Positions 18,851-27,256 of a stretch of 64,000 bases of DNA are shown here, piece after piece. The stretch comes from Azospirillaceae bacterium. GTDB lineage: Bacteria > Pseudomonadota > Alphaproteobacteria > Azospirillales > Azospirillaceae. The position numbers and the translations under genes are program-made. The DNA lies in assembly GCA_028283825.1 (NCBI GenBank), contig JAPWJW010000001.1, positions 372,001 through 436,000 of the forward strand. Direction: 5' to 3'. Within the stretch, counting starts at the first letter, position 1. Each line of letters begins with the position of its first letter. The notes below the pieces were generated by a model. It was not told the DNA's origin and searched no databases. It saw only the letters and a list, made by a program, of their open reading frames with translations.

Positions 18851-18923
18851 CAGGTCGGATTTCCCCGGATAAAGTACGCGTCTTCTAAACTCGATATCGC
18901 CGGTTCGAACCCGGGCGCCCTGA
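18851..18923 (+). tRNA. Degenerate tRNA-Arg(TCT)-like sequence, probably a tRNA relic
   Basis: A 73-nt stretch folds as a cloverleaf. Acceptor CAGGTCG (18851-18857) pairs 6/7 with CGCCCTG (18916-18922). Anticodon stem CGCGT/ACTCG (18877-18881, 18889-18893) pairs 4/5 around loop CTTCTAA, anticodon TCT (Arg). Variable loop ATATC. T-arm GCCGG-TTCGAAC-CCGGG pairs 4/5. Discriminator A at 18923; no encoded CCA. The D-arm is weak and the usual T8 is missing. Each long stem has one mismatch and local composition is AT-richer than the surroundings. It may be a decayed tRNA, a mobile-element tRNA or an old attachment site. Confidence 0.45.
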
Positions 18924-19025
18924 ACCGCGCCGGGATTGTCGGTTGTTGTGAGACGCATCATAGTTTGGTCTTTTGGGGCCATAGTCCGCCTCGAAATGCA
19001 CCATAGTTTGATTTGCATCTCACGA

Positions 19026-19033
19026 AAAAAGCC
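19026..19033. repeat. Target-site duplication, left copy (AAAAAGCC)
   Basis: AAAAAGCC directly precedes the left inverted repeat of the IS256-family element; the identical octamer follows the right end at 20458-20465. Eight bp is the expected duplication length for this family. Confidence 0.85.
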
Positions 19034-20457
19034 GATCGTGTCCCAGGTCGTGGTGTAAGAAGCGCCCGGTCATTTTGGTCTCCGGCGCGTTTGGCCGGGA
19101 CGATCATGCGGCGACAGTGGGCAGCATGATGGTTGGATCATCGCCGACGGCGGCGATGGTTTCCAGGGTCATGTAGCGACCGCGCTGAACTGCCCATTCA
19201 TCGTTGATCTCCATGAGGACGGCACCCACCAGGCGGGTGATGGCGTCCTCGTTCGGGAAGATACCGACGACCTCGGTACGGCGCTTGATCTCGCCGTTGA
19301 GGCGTTCGATGGGGTTGGTGCTGTGCAGCTTTGCCCTGTGGGCGGCGGGGAAGGACATGAAGGCCAGGACGTCCTCCTCGGCCTCGTCCATCAGGGCGGC
19401 GAGCTTGCCGACCTTGGGTCGGAGTTGATCGGCGACCTGGCGCCACTGGGTCCGGGCGGCGGTGGCGTCATCCTGGGCAAAGGCGGTGCCGATGAAGGCA
19501 GCCACCACACGGCGGCCTTGCTTGCCGGCGTGGGCCAAGGCGTTGCGCATAAAGTGGACACGGCAACGCTGCCAGGTGGCACGGAATACGCGGGCGACAG
19601 CGGCCTTGATGCCCTCGTGGGCATCGGAGACGACCAGCTTGACGCCACCCAGGCCGCGGCGTTTGAGCTTGCGCAGGAACTCTACCCAGAAGGTCTCGGC
19701 TTCCGAGGTGCCGATGTCCATGCCCAGGATCTCTCGCCGACCGTTGGTATTGACCGCCACGGCGATGGTGACGGCCACGGAGACGATGCGGCCGTTCTGG
19801 CGGACCTTCACATAGGTGGCGTCGATCCACAGGTAGGGCCAGTCGCCTTCCAGCGGCCGTTCCAGGAAGGTCTTAACCCGGCCGTCGATCTCCTCGCACA
19901 GCCGGCTGACCTGGCTCTTGGAGATGCCGGTCATGCCCATGGCCTGGACCAGGTCGTCCACCGCGCGGGTGGAGACGCCCTGGATGTAGGCCTCCTGGAT
20001 CACGGCGGTCAGCGCTTTCTCCGCCATGCGGCGGGGCTCCAGGAAGCCTGGGAAGTAGCTGCCCTTGCGCAGCTTGGGGATGTGCAGTTCCACCGTGCCG
20101 GCGCGGGTATGCCAATCGCGGTCACGGTAGCCATTGCGCTGAACCAGGCGGTCGGCCGACCGTTCGCCGTGGCCGGCACCGGTCAACTCCTGAACCTCCA
20201 GTTCCATCAGTCGCTCGGCGGCAAAGCCGATCATCTGTCTCAGGACATCGGCGTCTGCGCCCTTTTCAAGCATCACGCGCAGCGCCATCATCGGGTCGGT
20301 CATCGTGGTCACCCTCGGTTGGGGATGTGTTGTGGTGACCAAACTCTACCGAAGAACCGCGATGACCGCCCGCCGTGTCAGGCCTTCCAGCCGGCTATGC
20401 CGGCCTCCACGCCTGACACGGCGGAGGCGCTCCTACACCACGCAGTGGGACGTGACC
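19034..20457 (-). mobile_element. IS256-family insertion sequence, complete, 1,424 bp
   Basis: The ends are imperfect inverted repeats: left GATCGTGTCCCAGG then CGTGGTGTAAGAAGCGCC (19034-19066), right, read inward, GGTCACGTCCCACTG then CGTGGTGTAGGAGCGCC. An 8-bp direct repeat AAAAAGCC abuts both ends. One transposase gene fills the interior. The right end is inserted exactly at the left arm of a terminator hairpin, which the duplication partly recreates on the other side. The clean duplication implies a fairly recent single insertion. Confidence 0.9.
19104..20303 (-). CDS. IS256-family (Mutator-like) transposase
   Basis: About 399 residues from the start [19 protein letters not shown]; a start 13 codons upstream is also open. 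DDE transposase of the IS256/MULE group: first Asp in [12 protein letters not shown], second in [13 protein letters not shown], Glu in [15 protein letters not shown], with the family's CxxH-type segment [15 protein letters not shown]-terminal conserved [17 protein letters not shown] is the helix-turn-helix region. Frame is uninterrupted, so the element may still be active. Confidence 0.95.
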   Translation of the reverse strand: MTDPMMALRVMLEKGADADVLRQMIGFAAERLMELEVQELTGAGHGERSADRLVQRNGYRDRDWHTRAGTVELHIPKLRKGSYFPGFLEPRRMAEKALTAVIQEAYIQGVSTRAVDDLVQAMGMTGISKSQVSRLCEEIDGRVKTFLERPLEGDWPYLWIDATYVKVRQNGRIVSVAVTIAVAVNTNGRREILGMDIGTSEAETFWVEFLRKLKRRGLGGVKLVVSDAHEGIKAAVARVFRATWQRCRVHFMRNALAHAGKQGRRVVAAFIGTAFAQDDATAARTQWRQVADQLRPKVGKLAALMDEAEEDVLAFMSFPAAHRAKLHSTNPIERLNGEIKRRTEVVGIFPNEDAITRLVGAVLMEINDEWAVQRGRYMTLETIAAVGDDPTIMLPTVAA

Positions 20458-20494
20458 AAAAAGCCCGCCGCAGACGATCTGCGGCGGGCTTTTT
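20458..20494 (+). terminator. Second copy of the nrdJ-type terminator, next to the IS256 right end
   Basis: AAAAAGCCCGCCGCAGA (20458-20474) pairs perfectly with TCTGCGGCGGGCTTTTT (20478-20494), loop CGA. It and its following 25 nt resemble the hairpin at 18769-18803, so a segment has been duplicated. The first eight bases double as the right target-site copy. Confidence 0.8.
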
Positions 20495-20607
20495 CGTTTC
20501 AACGATCTGATAATTAAACACTTTCCCTGGTCAGCCATGCCGCCAGACGATAGAGCCCCTGCCCGCCCTTCATCGCCATCACCAGAACCCTCGACATCAA
20601 AGCCGTG

Positions 20608-20940
20608 TCAGGTCGACCGCCCCTTGGCTGGCGAGCCATCTGCCCGCCCCAGCCCCAGCGGCCATACGTAGTCCAGCGCGCCGGCGATCAGGGCCAATCC
20701 GACGAACCAGGCCACGGCCAGACCGACCGAGGTGAACGCCCACACCACGGCCCCGCCGACGAAGGCCAGGCCCGCCAGGACGGTGACGGCGACCGGCGCC
20801 AGGAACCCCGCGCGGGCGTGGACCTGGGCGCCGCAGGCCGGGCAGGTGAAGGCCGCCCTGCGGCCTAGGCCGGACGAGCCGGTGGCCGGGATGGTAGGCG
20901 CCTGGCAGGAAGGGCAGCGGCGGGGCGGGAACAACGGCAT
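20608..20940 (-). CDS. Small zinc-ribbon membrane protein, unknown function
   Basis: 110 residues from the ATG whose start overlaps the upstream gene's stop (TGATG at 20938-20942). MPLFPPRRCPSCQAPTIPA and FTCPACGAQVHARAG supply two CxxC pairs expected to bind zinc; two membrane helices follow (FLAPVAVTVLAGLAFVGGAVVWAF and VGLAVAWFVGLALIAGALDYV). Such a layout is common in small inner-membrane proteins of unknown role. It is coupled to the frameshifted gene upstream, forming a two-gene unit within the accessory patch. A further 27-codon frame on the same strand (20514-20597, MSRVLVMAMKGGQGLYRLAA...) could be a remnant or small gene. Confidence 0.6.
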   Translation of the reverse strand: MPLFPPRRCPSCQAPTIPATGSSGLGRRAAFTCPACGAQVHARAGFLAPVAVTVLAGLAFVGGAVVWAFTSVGLAVAWFVGLALIAGALDYVWPLGLGRADGSPAKGRST

Positions 20941-21691
20941 CACTGTTCCCCGGCGGCCTGGGCCAAATGCATGACTTCGCGGAGCATCTCGACCATGGGC
21001 GCCACGTCGGGCCCGTCGCTTCCGTCCAGGCCCTTCAGCTTCTCGTCCATGCCCGCCGGCAGGCAGATGGAGCATAGCGCCCGCTGATGATCGAATAGAT
21101 GATCGACTCCAACCTGCGATCCCCCTTGGCGATGGCCATGATCGCCGAACCATACCCGGCGAGGGCGAAATTTGACACGCTGCCGAGGAAGGCCAGGATC
21201 TTCGGCTTCAGCTTGGTGAAGCGCAGGGCATAGGCCGTGAAGTAGCCGCCGCCGAAGCGGCTTGCCATGAACACGGCATCCTGCGGCAGGACATTCACCG
21301 CCATCCATCGCACGAGCTGCTTGGTGCGGTCGTGGTCCTGGTCGGCCACCCACAGTATGGCCGCAAGCTCATGGTTCCGGATCTCGGCGTGGTGCTTCTG
21401 CGTCGAGCCCCACGCGCCGGCCAGCATGGATAGCTGCAGCAGCCCCCCGACCCAGCCCTGGGGGAACGAAACGAATCCGTCCACGACCTGCTGCCCGACG
21501 CCATGGCTTGGGCAGGCAGCGATGGGAAGGCTGGGGTTGCCGTTGGACTCGCCCACGCGCTGGAACAGGTGCGGGCTGCCGTCGTCGGCACCGCCAGGCC
21601 TGCGGAAGGAGGCAAGGAAGGCGCTTTCCGCGGGATCGGCCTGGGGCTGGCCACCCAGAAGGAAGCTGGAGATGAGGCCCGCGGCCGGCAT
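20940..21691 (-). pseudogene. Unknown protein, frameshifted by a single-base deletion as assembled
   Basis: The start MPAAGLISSFLLGGQPQADP is preceded by a good GGGAGGAAC ribosome site. The first frame runs to 21035. Its last clearly protein-like part is ILAFLGSVSNFALAGYGSAI then AKGDRRLESIIYSIISGR near 21090. The neighbouring frame then continues sensibly as ALCSICLPAGMDEKLKGLDG and PMVEMLREVMHLAQAAGEQ to a stop that overlaps the next gene (TGATG). Joining them needs one missing base around 21080-21095. Total would be about 250 residues with a hydrophobic mid segment. I do not recognise a family. The coupling to a downstream gene argues that the second frame is really translated. Confidence 0.5.
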
Positions 21692-21799
21692 GATGTTCCT
21701 CCCGGTAATCCTTTGCGTGAAGAATCTAAACCGGAAGTGTCGGGCGTCCAGGGGCCAGTTGGAATATATCGCCCCCGGCAGGCGAGGCCGTCAGGCGGC

Positions 21800-21869
21800 G
21801 GTGGCTTCTGCCCCTTCGGCGATGCGACGGACTGCAAATCCGTGAACTCAGGTTCGTTTCCCGGCACCA
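21800..21869 (+). other. tRNA-Cys(GCA)-like relic
   Basis: A perfect anticodon arm ACGGA-CTGCAAA-TCCGT (21827-21843, anticodon GCA) matches the Cys consensus, followed by GAAC and a T-arm-like TCAGG-TTCGTTT-CCCGG (21848-21864) and then CACCA. The acceptor stem pairs only about 5 of 7 and only if a few bases are missing from the T-arm side; the D-arm is not normal. It is best read as a truncated or decayed tRNA, possibly a former integration site. Confidence 0.35.
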
Positions 21870-21987
21870 GGTCGCCCGCGGACTGATCGGCGTCTGATTA
21901 GCGGCGCAAAAGTTGCGCAAAGCGGCGCATAATCCTGCGCGATTCGGTGAATAGACCTGCACCTTCGCGAAATTGCGCGATGAAGCG

Positions 21988-22264
21988 TCACGCCACTTCC
22001 CTTGGCGGAGGCAAGGCTGGCCGGTCCAAGACGCCCAAGGCTTCCATGACAGCCCGATCGGCGTCGGCATAGTGGGCCTTCAGGTCGTAGTCCCGTACGT
22101 CGTCCGCTTCAATTTCCAAAACATCTCGCCTATCGCCCCGTGCGCCGAGCCCGTACACGGCATCACCAAGCCCCGACGCGCCGACGAGAAGTGGCCTGGC
22201 GGGGGTGTGGATGGGGTGGAATTGCTCTAGGAGTGCTGTCCCCGCCGGGCATATGCGGCCAAGG
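21988..22264 (-). pseudogene. C-terminal stump of an unknown gene cut by the IS21 element
   Basis: Reading out of the IS21 left end on the minus strand, one frame stays open for 91 codons to a TGA at 21988-21990. It is normal, acidic protein sequence: DVLEIEADDVRDYDLKAHYA then DADRAVMEALGVLDRPALPP. There is no start codon before the IS boundary except near the C-terminus. This suggests the 3' end of a gene disrupted by the insertion. No family recognised. The stretch 21692-21987 between this stump and the frameshifted gene contains only the tRNA-like relic. Confidence 0.4.
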
Positions 22265-22485
22265 TGTCAATCGGCAGCGTAACGGGACCCCGTATCGGCG
22301 CCCAATAGGGACCCCAGTGATGTGCTGGCAATCGGGTTGTCCCGGTAGCGCATAGGAGGGCCCTGTCCCCGGAGCGCAGCGCCTCCGGCGATGCGCGGAG
22401 CGGAGGGGACGGGAGGTGCCTGTGCGCCCACCGGGGGAACCCGCGGGGGTGGGGTCCGGGGCGGGGGGCGGTGATGGGAGGGCGG

Positions 22486-22894
22486 TCAGGCGCGGTTCTT
22501 GAAGCGCCAGCTCTCGTTGCCGGTCTCGACGATCTCGCAGTGATGGGTCAGGCGGTCGAGCAGGGCGGTGGTCATCTTGGCGTCGCCGAAGACGGACGGC
22601 CATTCGCCGAAGGCGAGGTTGGTGGTGACGATGACCGAGGTCTGTTCATAGAGGCGGCTGATGAGGTGGAACAGGAGCTGGCCACCCGCCTGGGGGAACG
22701 GCAGGTAGCCCAGTTCGTCCAGGATGATGAAGTCCAGGCGGCTGAGGTGATCGGCCAACCGCCCCTGGCGCCCCAGGCGGCTCTCGGCCTCCAGCTTGTT
22801 GACCAGGTCGACGACGTTGAAGAAGCGGCCGCGCCTGCCGCCCCGGATGCAGGCACGCGCGATGGCGATGGCCAGGTGGCTCTTGCCGGTGCCA
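22486..22894 (-). pseudogene. istB: istB, 3' part (C-terminal AAA+ segment of IS21 helper ATPase)
   Basis: Reads [18 protein letters not shown] (Walker A), then [20 protein letters not shown] (Walker B), [18 protein letters not shown] and ends ...ESWRFKNRA. This is the last ~136 codons of the IstB helper ATPase; its first ~106 codons are at 25440-25757, separated by the serine-recombinase element. Joined, the two give about 242 residues, the usual IstB length. The break falls directly in the P-loop, so neither part can bind ATP. Confidence 0.88.
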
Positions 22895-22937
22895 GTCGAG
22901 GCAGCGGCATACTGCCCGATATCAGGGGCAGGACGCG

Positions 22938-23360
22938 ACGATCCATTATCCGTTTCATCCGCGATGCGGTGAACGCGTAGGCATCATCCGGCGCCATTGC
23001 CTTGGCGGTAGCGTCATGCTGGTGGTCGAGCAACCGGACGGCACGCTGACCCATGTGCCGGAATGGATGACCGCCCCTGCAGCCCGTGACGCCGCCATCC
23101 GTGACGCTCCCCGCTTTCCCATGGAGGTATTGCAGGCTCTGCGTCTGACCGCTGACGCGGCCCTATCGTTGCTGTGTGAACGACGCAACGGAGGGCGGCA
23201 TGAGGCATCGCGGAATGATGGTGCAGACGGATCTGTTCACGGCGACCCGGCCACTGGCAGCTCTTCCGCAGGAGGTTGCGCGCCGAGTCTTGCCGCTTCT
23301 GGAACAACTTTTGCTGGAAGTCCTGGCGAGCGAGGCCGTGACGCTGGAGGGGAACGATGA
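22938..23360 (+). CDS. DUF5372-like protein of the recombinase element, start unclear
   Basis: The frame reads [20 protein letters not shown] then [20 protein letters not shown], which resembles DUF5372 proteins that precede this type of recombinase. The first ATG is internal (23016); no ATG, GTG or TTG is available between the left end of the element and TIHYPFHP, so either an unusual start is used or the 5' end is lost. The conserved part ends around [17 protein letters not shown] (23190); the tail to 23360 is antisense-like filler overlapping the next frame. Function unknown; a role in recombinase expression or target choice is only a guess. Confidence 0.5.
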   Translation, partial: TIHYPFHPRCGERVGIIRRHCLGGSVMLVVEQPDGTLTHVPEWMTAPAARDAAIRDAPRFPMEVLQALRLTADAALSLLCERRNGGRHEASRNDGADGSVHGDPATGSSSAGGCAPSLAASGTTFAGSPGERGRDAGGER

Positions 23361-23376
23361 ACAAGATCACCCCTGA
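23200..23376 (+). CDS. Small protein of the recombinase element
   Basis: About 58 residues ([20 protein letters not shown]...), with an amphipathic helix [21 protein letters not shown] start eight codons upstream (MNDATEGG) is also possible. The end overlaps the recombinase start by 20 nt, so the two are translated together. Equivalent small frames with the TDLF-type start and a Leu-rich helix sit before this recombinase family elsewhere. No known function. Confidence 0.55.
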   Translation: MRHRGMMVQTDLFTATRPLAALPQEVARRVLPLLEQLLLEVLASEAVTLEGNDEQDHP

Positions 23377-25405
23377 CCACCTGGCCCGTCGCGCCTACAT
23401 CTACGTCCGTCAATCCAGTGCCGACCAGCTCCTGCACAACCATGAGAGCCGACGGCGCCAATACGGACTGGCGGATCGTGCCCGCCAACTCGGTTGGACG
23501 GATGTGGTGGTGATTGACGATGACCTCGGGCGATCAGGTGGTGGCATCGCGCGTCCCGGGTTCGAGCGGCTGCTGGGGGCGATCTGCGAAGGGCGGGTCG
23601 GCATTGTCCTGGCGATCGAAGCGTCGCGGCTCGCCCGCAACGGCCGGGACTGGCACACGCTGTTGGAGTTCTGCGGCCTCGTTGACTGCCTGCTGGCGGA
23701 CGAGGACGGGGTCTACGACGCGCGGCTTCCGAACGACCGTCTCGTCTTGGGCATGAAGGGCACCATGAGCGAGATGGAGCTTTCCATCCTGCGCCAGCGA
23801 TCGCTGGAAGCTCTGCGGCAGAAGGCCCGCCGGGGCGAGCTGTTTTTGACCGTGGCGGTCGGCTACGTCAAAACCCGCCATGACCGGATCGCCCTGAATC
23901 CGGACCAACGGGTGCGCGAGGCGCTCGCCTTGGTGTTTCGCAAGTTCGCCGAGTTCCAGAGTATCCGGCAGGTCCACCTCTGGCTTCGTCAGGAGCAGAT
24001 CAGGCTACCGGCTGTCGAACAGACCGCCGACGGCCCCCGCATCGCGTGGAAGCTGCCTGTCTACAACACCATCCACCATCTGCTGACCAATCCCGTCTAT
24101 GGCGGCGCCTACGTGTTTGGTCGGACCGGCAGCCGGGTCAGCGTGCGGGATGGGCGCAAACATGTCGTGCGCGGCTTCCGTCGCGCCCAGTCGGAATGGG
24201 AGGTGTTGATCCCCGAGCATCACGAGGGCTACATCTCGTGGGCGGAGTTCGGAAGGAACCAGGCACTGATCGCCGATAACGCCAACGGCAAAGGGCTTAT
24301 GGCCCGCGGTTCGGTGCGCCGCGGTGACGCGCTGTTGGCTGGGCTGCTGCGCTGCGGGCACTGTGGTCGACGACTGCACGTCTCCTACAGCGGCACGGGC
24401 GGCTATTGTGTGCGTTACAACTGCCGTGGCGCACACATCAATCATGGAAGCGAACGCTGCATCTCGTTTGGCGGCTTGCGGGTCGATGGTGCCGTTGCGA
24501 CAGAGGTCCTCAGGTTTCTGGCCCCATTGGGCATCGAGGCGGCCTTGCAGGCGATCGAAGCCCGCGAGGCCGAGGGGTCCGAGGCGCGCCGACAGACGGA
24601 ACTCGCTTTGACCCAGGCCCGCTATGAGGCCGAGTTGGCACGCCGCCAGTATGATGCGGTTGATCCCGGCAACCGTCTCGTGGCGGCCGAGCTTGAGCGT
24701 CGGTGGAATGACCGGCTGGTAGAGGTCCACCGGCTGGAGGAACGCATAGGGGCGTTTGACGCCAACCCACGGGCCAGTTTCAAGGCCCAGGACCGTGCCC
24801 GCCTGATGGCGCTGGGCGCCGACATCCATACGCTCTGGCATCATGCTGGCGCGACGGCGGAGACGCGCAAGCGTATCCTGCGCACGGTCATCATCGAGAT
24901 TGTCGCGAGGGTCGCCGCCGACACGATCCACCTCACCATTCACTGGCAGGGAGGCGATCACACCAGTCTGACCGTGCCGAAGAACCAAACCGGCAAACAC
25001 CGTTGGCGAACCGACGCCGACACCGGTGACCTCATTCGGACCCTGGCACGGCAGCAGCCGGACGGGGGTATCGCCGCGATCCTGAACCGGGCCGGTAAAC
25101 GTACCGGCAAGGGTAATAGTTGGACCGAAGCGCGGGTGCGCAGCTTCCGCAGCGCCCATGGCATAGCCGTCTACAGGGAGGGCGAGATCGCTGAACGAGG
25201 GGAACTGACCTTGGAGGAAGCGGCCACACGCCTACAGATCAGCAAGATGACGGTGTTGCGTCTGATCGCCGGTGGTGCCATCCAGGCAAACCAGGCGTGT
25301 AAGGGAGCGCCTTGGGCGATTCCTGAAGCCCAGCTATCCGGGCTCAATCCGGCTTACCGTCCGGTAACAAAAAATCCGGATCAGAAGACCTTTGATTTCC
25401 AATAA
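23357..25405 (+). CDS. Large serine recombinase (site-specific integrase)
   Basis: 682 residues. N-terminal resolvase catalytic domain (about 10-160): AYIYVRQSSADQL with the nucleophilic Ser near 19, IDDDLGRSGGGIARPGFERL, AIEASRLARNGRDWH, MKGTMSEMELSILRQRSLEA. Then the Recombinase domain (about 185-310, VYGGAYVFGRTGSRV), a zinc ribbon LLRCGHCGRRLHVSYSG with a downstream Cys (NCRGAH...CISFGG), a long coiled coil (about 395-490), and a C-terminal helix-turn-helix LTLEEAATRLQISKMTVLRL. The frame is intact, so integration/excision activity is plausible. The element lies in istB in opposite orientation. Its composition is slightly lower in GC than the core genes. Confidence 0.95.
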   Translation: MNKITPDHLARRAYIYVRQSSADQLLHNHESRRRQYGLADRARQLGWTDVVVIDDDLGRSGGGIARPGFERLLGAICEGRVGIVLAIEASRLARNGRDWHTLLEFCGLVDCLLADEDGVYDARLPNDRLVLGMKGTMSEMELSILRQRSLEALRQKARRGELFLTVAVGYVKTRHDRIALNPDQRVREALALVFRKFAEFQSIRQVHLWLRQEQIRLPAVEQTADGPRIAWKLPVYNTIHHLLTNPVYGGAYVFGRTGSRVSVRDGRKHVVRGFRRAQSEWEVLIPEHHEGYISWAEFGRNQALIADNANGKGLMARGSVRRGDALLAGLLRCGHCGRRLHVSYSGTGGYCVRYNCRGAHINHGSERCISFGGLRVDGAVATEVLRFLAPLGIEAALQAIEAREAEGSEARRQTELALTQARYEAELARRQYDAVDPGNRLVAAELERRWNDRLVEVHRLEERIGAFDANPRASFKAQDRARLMALGADIHTLWHHAGATAETRKRILRTVIIEIVARVAADTIHLTIHWQGGDHTSLTVPKNQTGKHRWRTDADTGDLIRTLARQQPDGGIAAILNRAGKRTGKGNSWTEARVRSFRSAHGIAVYREGEIAERGELTLEEAATRLQISKMTVLRLIAGGAIQANQACKGAPWAIPEAQLSGLNPAYRPVTKNPDQKTFDFQ

Positions 25406-25439
25406 CGTAGCGAGGTGGGCATCATGACGCGAGAGCGGT

Positions 25440-25757
25440 TCCGCCGACCAGGACGACGTTACGCTGATGGGCCAGGAAGTCGCCGCCCGCCAGGTCGCGG
25501 ACCAGGGTCTGGTTGATGGGCGTGCCCTCGAACGCGAAGTCATCGACGTCCTTGGCCAGGGGCAGCTTGGCCAGGGTGATCTGGTAGCGGATGGAACGGG
25601 CCTGCTTCTCGCTGATCTCCGCACCCAGCAGGTCGCCGACGATGCGCTGGGGTTCGTGCTGGCGCTTGACGGCCGTGGTGATGATCTCGTCATACGCCGC
25701 CTTCATGCCGTAGAGCTTCAACTCGGCCATGGCGGCCAGGATTTCCGGGCGCTCCAT
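25440..25757 (-). pseudogene. istB: istB, 5' part (N-terminal segment of IS21 helper ATPase)
   Basis: Begins MERPEILAAMAELKLYGMKA and ends at VVLVGGT, just before the P-loop, where the serine-recombinase element is inserted. The start overlaps the istA stop as TGATG. The frame then reads four codons into the insert and stops. The N-terminal IstB helices (ISEKQARSIRYQITLAKLPL) are intact. Confidence 0.88.
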
Positions 25758-27256
25758 CACTGTACCCTCCTCAAGGTGTCGTACCGGGCGCAATCGGCCA
25801 TGGGGGCTTGGTGCAACCGCAGCGTCTCGGGCGTCTGGATGGGCGCCGGCGCCGCCGCTTCCCGCCGCCGGGCCAAGATGTTGAGGATGACGGCGGCGGA
25901 ATGGACGTTCTCGCGCAGCGCCTCGGCACAGGCCGCCTCCACCGCCGGGAGGCCGTCGCTCAGCACCGCCGTCAGGATGTCGACCATCTGCCGGTCGCCG
26001 TCGTCGCTGCCCGCCAGCTTGCGCCGCACCCGGTCCAGCGCCGTGGGCAGCACCCAATCCTTGAAGGGCGCGCCGTTGCGCAGGGCCCCCGGCTTGCGCG
26101 CCAGCACCGGCACATAGTGCCAGGGATCGTAGACGGTGCGGTCGCGGCCGAAGCAACGCGCGTGCGTCCCCACCACTTGGCCGTCTTGGCGCAGCTCGAT
26201 CCGGTCGGCATAGGCCCGCACCTCCACCGGGCGACCCACCGCCTTGGCCGCCACCGAGTACTTGTTGTGGTCGAACCGCACCAGGCAGGTCTTGGACACC
26301 GACGCCGGGGTGGCGTGGAAGCCGTCGAAGCGCCCCGCATAGCCCACCAGGCTGGGCCGCTCCGCCTCGAACATCTCCCAGACGGTGCGGTCCCGCTGCT
26401 CGGGATGCCGGTGCGCCCTGGCGTAGGCGACGCACTGGTCCAGCAGCCAGCCGTTCAGTTCCTCGTAGCTCGCCACCCGCAGGCGCGGCGTGAAGAACCG
26501 TTCCCGCACCAGGCCCACCTGGTTCTCAACCTGGCCCTTCTCCCATCCCGCCGCCGGGGTGCAGGCCACCGGCTCCACCAGGTAATGGCTGCACATCTGC
26601 TGGAAGCGCCGGTTGTAGGCTCGCTCCTTGCCCACGAAGATCGTGTCCACCGCCGTCTTCATGTTGTCGTAGATCCCGCGCGTGCAGGTCCCTTTGAAGA
26701 AGGCGAACGCCCGGTCGTGGGCGTCGAACACCATCTCCTGCGTCTCGCGCGGATAGGCGCGCGCGAACAGCATCCGGCTGTGGCACAGCCGGACATGCGC
26801 CACTTTTACCGTGACCGTCACCCCGCCGATCAGCACCACCTCGTGGCTCCAGTCGAACTGATAGGCCTCCCCCGGCGCAAAGCTCAACGGCACATAGGCC
26901 GCCGCCTGCGACGCCCCGCGCGCCTTCTGCCAGGAACGGGCGTAGCGCCGCACGGCGTCATAACTGCCGTCGTACCCGGCACCCCGCAGTTCCTCGTAAA
27001 TCCGCACCAGCGTCAGCCGCTCACGCACCGCCTTGGTCTCGTTGGCCAACAGCAGCGCGTCCAGCCGCTCCCGCCACGGGCCGATCTTCGGCTGGGGCTG
27101 CGCCGTTCGCTCGTACCGGAACTCCGTCGCCTCCGAACGAAGCACCTTGCGGACTACCTTCCGCGACAAACCCAGTTCACGGCAGATCGCCTTGATCGGC
27201 TTCTGCTGAACAAAGTAGGCGCGCCGGATCTTCGCGATCGTCTCCACTATCAGCAT
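25757..27256 (-). CDS. istA: IS21-family transposase IstA
   Basis: 499 residues from MLIVETIAKIRRAYFVQQKP; the frame is open 26 codons further upstream. N-terminal helix-turn-helix (KAICRELGLSRKVVRKVLRS), then the DDE core: Asp in EAYQFDWSHEVVLIGG, Asp in GTCTRGIYDNMKTAVD, Glu in AAGWEKGQVENQVGLVRE. The C-terminal beta-barrel region includes VRFDHNKYSVAAKAVGRPVE. Intact, but with istB split the element should be unable to move on its own. Confidence 0.94.
   Translation of the reverse strand: MLIVETIAKIRRAYFVQQKPIKAICRELGLSRKVVRKVLRSEATEFRYERTAQPQPKIGPWRERLDALLLANETKAVRERLTLVRIYEELRGAGYDGSYDAVRRYARSWQKARGASQAAAYVPLSFAPGEAYQFDWSHEVVLIGGVTVTVKVAHVRLCHSRMLFARAYPRETQEMVFDAHDRAFAFFKGTCTRGIYDNMKTAVDTIFVGKERAYNRRFQQMCSHYLVEPVACTPAAGWEKGQVENQVGLVRERFFTPRLRVASYEELNGWLLDQCVAYARAHRHPEQRDRTVWEMFEAERPSLVGYAGRFDGFHATPASVSKTCLVRFDHNKYSVAAKAVGRPVEVRAYADRIELRQDGQVVGTHARCFGRDRTVYDPWHYVPVLARKPGALRNGAPFKDWVLPTALDRVRRKLAGSDDGDRQMVDILTAVLSDGLPAVEAACAEALRENVHSAAVILNILARRREAAAPAPIQTPETLRLHQAPMADCARYDTLRRVQ

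Larger units (their letters stand above)
22895..25439 (+). mobile_element. Small integrative element encoding a large serine recombinase, inserted in istB
   Basis: The istB coding sequence is severed between GGCGGAAC and GGCACCGGCAAG (istB sense). In plus orientation the junctions read GTGCCA-GT-CGAGG on the left (22895-22896) and AGAGCG-GT-TCCGC on the right (25438-25439), consistent with a 2-bp GT crossover core as used by serine recombinases. The cargo is a DUF5372-like frame, a small frame and a 682-residue recombinase, in that order and direction. This three-gene set recurs in many proteobacterial genomes as a mobile unit. No other cargo is present. Confidence 0.8.
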
